A DNA stretch of 64,000 nucleotides from assembly GCA_029851415.1 (NCBI GenBank), contig CM056742.1, forward strand, positions 75,630,748 through 75,694,747, given 5' to 3'. The position numbers and the translations under genes were made by a program. The stretch is from Eretmocerus hayati. Taxonomy: Eukaryota; Arthropoda; Insecta; Hymenoptera; Aphelinidae. How positions within the stretch are numbered: the stretch's first letter is position 1; each line of letters starts with the position of its first letter. The notes under the pieces were generated by a model that did no database searches, was not told the origin of the DNA, and worked only from the letters and a program-made list of their open reading frames with translations. Below are positions 59,968 through 64,000 of the stretch, piece by piece.

Positions 59968-60088
59968 AATTTCTCGGGCGGGTTTGCAGCAATAAATTTC
60001 GGATTGTGGCAATAAAATAGCAATAAAAAAGTAATAAAATATGGCATAACTTGTTTGTGTTTGTGAGAGAATGTTTGGGCTAGCTTCA
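59949..60088. mobile_element. 140-bp MITE with perfect 19-bp inverted termini
   Basis: Termini TGAAGCTAGCCCAAACATT (59949-59967) and its reverse complement (60070-60088) bracket an AT-rich interior containing repeated CAATAAAA(T/A)-type blocks. The extra terminus at 59927-59945 looks like the end of a neighbouring copy. Confidence 0.65.
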
Positions 60089-60269
60089 GACACCCACTTT
60101 ACGAACATCCCAAGAGCTCCTCAAGAACTCTTCTCGGTGGCGCATATAGGAATTCCTCAAGAACTCCTTTAGAACCATCTCAAGAATTCTTCTAGATTCT
60201 TAAAGAAATCTGTGTGAATTCTAAAAGTATTGTGGTATAGTCCCGAGATCCAAGTGATTTAGTGAGGGA

Positions 60270-60460
60270 GTTTTTCTCTCAAAAAATCCCTTGATAATCC
60301 AAAAATGATGAGAAACAGCCCACTTTGGGGCAGCTGGCCCTCATTTCTGCAAGAGTTTGACTCAACATCGAGATAGCCATCGAAAATGAAGGCTACCGAC
60401 CTTGGACTGGGCTGTTTCTCATCATTTTTGGATTAACCGTGTGATTTTTTGAGAGACAAA
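60270..60460. mobile_element. Inverted-repeat element of about 190 bp
   Basis: The left arm (GTTT-TCTCTCAAAAAATC ... AATCCAAAAATGATGAGAAA ... CAGCCCA, about 60270-60323) pairs with the right arm at about 60407-60460, with a few differences. Non-coding, MITE-like. Confidence 0.7.
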
Positions 60461-60800
60461 CACCCGCAGACAATCTGTGATATCTCAATGCCAGAAGCAC
60501 TTTGAGAAACGTTCAAAAACGGATTTTGAAGGTCTTCTCATAGGCTTGAAGATGTTATTGGTCTCATAGCGATTTAACAATCTCTCCAAAATCGGCAGGT
60601 GTTCGTACCTTGCCTGAAAAATTGCGGAAAAAGTCATTTTTCTGACTCGTGTGTCTCTGGTATAATACGCGGGACGAAAAATACTGAAAATAGATTTAAA
60701 AGTGCTCGATTCGAGCTACAAAATGCGACCATGCAGAGCTCTCTACGACCAATAGGATCTGAGATATCCAACTCTGAAAATCATCAGCTTGATTCCCAGG

Positions 60801-60828
60801 TGTCCTCAAACTTTTGACCGGTAGTGTA
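60801..60828 (-). mobile_element. Remnant Tc1/mariner-like terminus
   Basis: On the minus strand TACACTACCGGTCAAAAGTT is followed by TGAGGACA, a sequence I associate with Tc1/mariner-type ends, starting at TA. No partner terminus was found within a few hundred bases to the left. Confidence 0.4.
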
Positions 60829-61003
60829 TACCATTCTGGACCGAAAAAAGTAGAGAAGCGAATCGAGTTCGACTGTGTTGGATCAAAAAATGTCGAGAAA
60901 GTATAATTTTACACCGTGGGACCAAAAAACGTCGAAAAATGTGGACTTATACCGCTTTGGGCGGAAAAGAAAGTTGAAAAATTCTAAGGGCCAGAACGGT
61001 ATA
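60827..61003. mobile_element. 177-bp MITE-like element
   Basis: Ends TATACCATTCTGG (60827-60839) and CCAGAACGGTATA (60991-61003) are inverted with one mismatch. The interior holds three or four degenerate units of about 45-50 bp around ACC...AAAAAA(C/T)GTCGA(G/A)AAA. Confidence 0.55.
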
Positions 61004-61554
61004 AGTACATGTTTATTTCTGAAATTGTTGACTGGGAGCTTCTATATCTAAGTCTTGGTGAAGATATGAAACATAATCGGTTTACATCGACGGATCTTAC
61101 CAAACAATTTCCATTTGTAGTACCACGAGTCTAATCGATTATATTTTTGAGATTGCAGGCCACGGGCGCGTATTCGAGGGTCCCATTCGACACGTATCTA
61201 TTCAATCAGCCTGATTCACACGCTATAGTGTTGGGGAAGTAGTAAAGTACGGAAATTTTCTTGGGATTTCTGCTAATAAATTCAAATTCGAAGAGCGTAG
61301 ATTCGAGAACTCATGATTGAAATACTTCAATTTTAACGCAGAACTCGAATACGTGATCAGAATTTTGTTAACTAAGCAATCTGAAAGCACTGCTATTGAT
61401 GAGAAATATGTCATAATGAGGTTCAAATTGGTTGGAGGTAGCTTAATTCGAGAGGTCCAGTATTTTTACACATACAGGGGGGCCCACAAAGTGCTGGTCA
61501 ACAAAGCTCACCAGACTTTTTTCAAAGTCTTGTACCACCTAGAATATGAAGAAT

Positions 61555-61650
61555 CCAGAGTAACTCCGTCGAATGGCCCTCTGTCCGAAGTTACAGCCTA
61601 TAGAATTAGCATTGCCCGTATAGGCCCATGTTGAAAAGTGATATATATAT
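61555..61650. repeat. Dispersed repeat, copy 2
   Basis: Partner of 25085-25175: shares AGTTACAGCC, GCATTGCCCGTATAGGCCCA and AAAAGTGATATATAT in the same order. The surrounding 61004-62260 holds no gene I can support. Confidence 0.7.
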
Positions 61651-62261
61651 ATCCATTATCTGATCTAGCTATTGCGATAAGTGTTCACATGGGCAAAAGT
61701 CGATCTCTGCCCTCGTGCTCCAAATAGACTCATCGATGATCAGCTGATCCCGTGCCCATGGTATAGTGGGCAGAAAAATTTTGTTTAATTCATACAATGT
61801 TCATATCAATCTATGGGGCATGAATTCCTCAGTCTCGTGATACGACTGATTTTAATTTCTCAACCTTCAATTTTCCAACAGTGAATGAAGGTACCCTTGC
61901 GGTATGTCTGGCGAGGCTCGAGGGGGTCTCTCCAAGTCCGATCTTCGGCTCAAATGATTCCTGAGAGTCCAAAACTAATTCCTCAACCCCTACTGGAGGA
62001 CCAAACAATTTGTTTATTCTAAAAATCAAAGATTATTTGACAATTAACCCCACCCCTCGTTGAGCGGAAAACACGCGTGGCGTAGGTCAAGCGTGCAACA
62101 AGGCGTGAATAATTTGAATGTGATAACTTTACGGGAGAGGGGCTTGTGACTTATCTGAAACACATAAACAGTATGTATATCAACTTAACAGAGACAACGA
62201 TGCTCTAAATGATTATTCGCTTTCAATTTCTAGACAAAGTAAAGGTCGAGTAATATAATAC

Positions 62262-62510
62262 ATGTCTCAAACTTCCGCACATCTCACTCTCAGTCTCACC
62301 AGGCTCTATACCCTCCCAACACCAGACCAAAACAATTTACATAACCTACAAATTCTACAAAGGTCAAGATCAGTCAAGACTCAAGATGTAAAGATAATAC
62401 AGGGTCATCCGCACATTGTTACACACTGGCACATAACCATCGATCAAAAAGACTTGGATAAAATCTTGAAGAACCAGGAATCCATGAGGATTATGATGCA
62501 CAGACTATGA
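62262..62510 (+). CDS. 82-codon open frame, unrecognised
   Basis: Starts ATG 62262 (MSQTSAHLTLSLTRLYTLPT) and ends at a stop at 62508-62510. Composition is protein-like, with a hydrophilic, His/Gln/Lys-rich second half, but I recognise no domain. A possible downstream exon ends at a GTGAGT donor at about 62694. Low confidence that it is a gene. Confidence 0.25.
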   Translation: MSQTSAHLTLSLTRLYTLPTPDQNNLHNLQILQRSRSVKTQDVKIIQGHPHIVTHWHITIDQKDLDKILKNQESMRIMMHRL

Positions 62511-62803
62511 TGCCACATGCCACTGCAAGTTGCAGTCTGCAACGGTTTGGGACTTCACGTCACGTACACAGAGTGTTCATGGGATTTCGATGGTGATTTT
62601 GTTATCAAATTGTTCCAATCAAGTGTATTGTAACGTGTTACAAATTCTCAGCTCCAATCACTCAACACCTTGCCTGGGACTTCAATGTACATGTGAGTAC
62701 TAAATTGATTGCCCACAGAATCTATCATCATAGCTATGCCATTAGTAATTACGCAAGGAAACACCTCATACCAGTTTCATTACTTATTATAGATTCTATT
62801 TAG

Positions 62804-62995
62804 TCCTTAGATCTTGCAACAGCTGGAGAAAACTATGACAAGACATCATGGAAAAAGTTCACACCTCTCAAGATGACACAGTTGCCTTCCAGGATCCTGA
62901 ATGATGAGCGCTCTAGATATTTGATGTTCAATGACAAACCCCTACTGTCATCTTTAGCATGCAGTCATTTGATAGGAAGTATGAAGAAAAAATGA
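62804..62995 (+). CDS. Exon-like open stretch, unknown protein
   Basis: After a TTTAG acceptor-like site at 62799-62803, a 63-residue frame reads SLDLATAGENYDKTSWKKF and onward, ending at TGA 62993-62995. It has a charged, globular-looking composition. An overlapping frame from ATG 62959 runs 146 codons to 63399. I cannot tell which, if either, is translated. No family is recognised. Confidence 0.3.
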   Translation, partial: SLDLATAGENYDKTSWKKFTPLKMTQLPSRILNDERSRYLMFNDKPLLSSLACSHLIGSMKKK

Positions 62996-63463
62996 GCCTA
63001 TTCAACAATGAATACACTGCAGTCACGAGTGTATCATCAGATTATAGCTGCAGCTTGGTTTTTTCAACAGAAGTATTGCAGAATGATGATATTTTATGTG
63101 TTAAAAGTGATGAAAGGTGGATACTTGTGAATATCAGTTTGGATACTCTTGTTATCACAGATACTGTGGTCGATTTTTTGTTTGGATATTCTCCAACCCT
63201 CCAAGTCTGCTTTGTAAGGATAATTTTTGGCCAAATTTTCACAAAAAGATGTAGTTGTACAATATCCATTCATAAAAATTTCACTTTAAGACAAATCAAG
63301 GCTGAACTTCAACTTTACTCTTTCTTTTACCAACAATGCACAATCTTATGTTACCGAAGTAGTCTATTTCATGGCCGTATACCCAAGTTTTCAAGCTGAG
63401 TTATTGGGACAAAGCACTTCAGAGAATTCTTCCTATTTTGATCATTCTTTATTTCTTTTTCAG

Positions 63464-63616
63464 CATGATGATATGATGTGGAAGCATAGACATGGATCTC
63501 AGATCATGACAGGACCCAGCATTGCACATGATGGAATACCCATTTTAGAGTTTCATGGGACCGATCTCAACACTTTGAAGGAGAGAGCACTCTGGGCATT
63601 TGTAGAACCTCCAAAG
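63464..63616 (+). CDS. Exon-like open stretch with consensus splice sites, unknown protein
   Basis: Polypyrimidine-AG acceptor (TTTCTTTTTCAG) before 63464 and donor AA|GTAAGT after about 63616 bracket a 50-residue frame (HDDMMWKHRHGSQIMTGPSI to ALWAFVEPPK). This is the most exon-like piece at the right end, perhaps internal to a gene or element that continues outside the window or is broken by the piggyBac-like insertion at 63681. Confidence 0.35.
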
Positions 63617-63680
63617 TAAGTGGACTGATGCATTTTGGAGAGGTCACTGTATCGTCTTACAGTGTTAGCTCTTTAATTAA

Positions 63681-64000
63681 CCCTTAATTAACATTGTAGG
63701 ATTTTTGGCACATCTCGATCTCATTCCGCTGCGAAATCTACTCAATCAAATGTCAAAGAAACATTAAATTTACTCCCTATAATTATGACCCTAGAGTACC
63801 ACAAGAGTAGAAGTTACAATTCAAAAGAATCAAATTCTACATTCAGCAATGGCACCAACTCAAATTTATTCACTTTCATGAAGTAATACTGGTGTATGTT
63901 CAAGTCACACAGTCTCACAGTCAATAGGCTGGTAGAATTGCATAAACATCTGTGGAAATACATCTCCTGTTGAACGCACATGTTTATTGTGTTGGGGTCA
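63681..64000. mobile_element. piggyBac-like element end (right side outside the window or lost)
   Basis: TTAA (63677-63680) is followed by CCCTTAATTAACATTGTAGG and then ATTTTTGGCACATC, matching the order of the 57925 MITE terminus (CCCTTAGTTA ... TGGTAGACTTTTGGCACA). The interior differs from that MITE, so it is a relative rather than a copy. No second end is visible before 64000. Confidence 0.6.

Noticed and set aside
1..64000. CRISPR array, bacterial operons or phage genes
   Set aside because: Spliced genes, retroelements and satellite show eukaryotic DNA; the tandem repeats have no spacer structure.

Overview
The window reads as animal, most likely insect, heterochromatin: a satellite array followed by transposable elements and gene-poor AT-rich DNA. 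The supporting signs are higher-order satellite repeats, GT-AG introns of 50-700 bases, a BEL/Pao LTR retrotransposon, a CR1/jockey-like non-LTR element, animal-type DDE transposons and piggyBac-like MITEs. I cannot name the species or order. No conserved host housekeeping gene is recognisable anywhere.

Layout. (1) 1-19757 is one uninterrupted array of 174-bp satellite monomers, open at the left edge. It holds two adjacent higher-order-repeat domains: a 12-mer of 2076 bp present three times, and a 15-mer of about 2607 bp with copies lacking blocks of three monomers. The array stops at a perfect 18-bp hairpin. (2) 19773-26146 has no gene I can support; it holds small inverted-repeat elements at 24774-24987 and 25462-25845. 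(3) 26147-30956 is a decayed two-ORF unit. A multi-exon SAM-domain protein is followed by a long tnp2-like transposase ORF with a DLMHDVLEG motif, and the second ORF is cut by an antisense non-LTR fragment. (4) 32550-32623 is a tRNA-like sequence on the minus strand with a pol III-type T run. (5) 33764-37894 is a CR1/jockey-like LINE with an intact ORF1 and a disabled ORF2. (6) 39039-46924 is a complete BEL/Pao element on the minus strand. It has 264-bp LTRs, a TATCG target duplication and a tRNA-Tyr-type primer site, but a gag-pol full of stops.

(7) 47988-53454 is the most notable item: a DNA transposon with 736-bp terminal inverted repeats sitting in a TA microsatellite. Its minus-strand gene splices through four exons, with all phases matching, into one uninterrupted 787-residue transposase. 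It may still be functional. (8) 54480-57600 holds a small unrecognised spliced transcription unit (TATA box, initiator, four exons, AATAAA) bracketed by two GATAA-motif clusters. (9) 57789-61650 is a nest of inverted-repeat elements, including a TTAA-flanked piggyBac-like MITE inserted inside a larger inverted-repeat element. (10) The right end has two exon-like open stretches of unknown identity and the start of a second piggyBac-like end at 63681.

Together the window records waves of insertion: recent satellite amplification, a young DNA transposon, a fairly young BEL insertion that looks coding-dead, and older decayed units cut by later insertions. All gene functions are family-level inferences from sequence read by eye.
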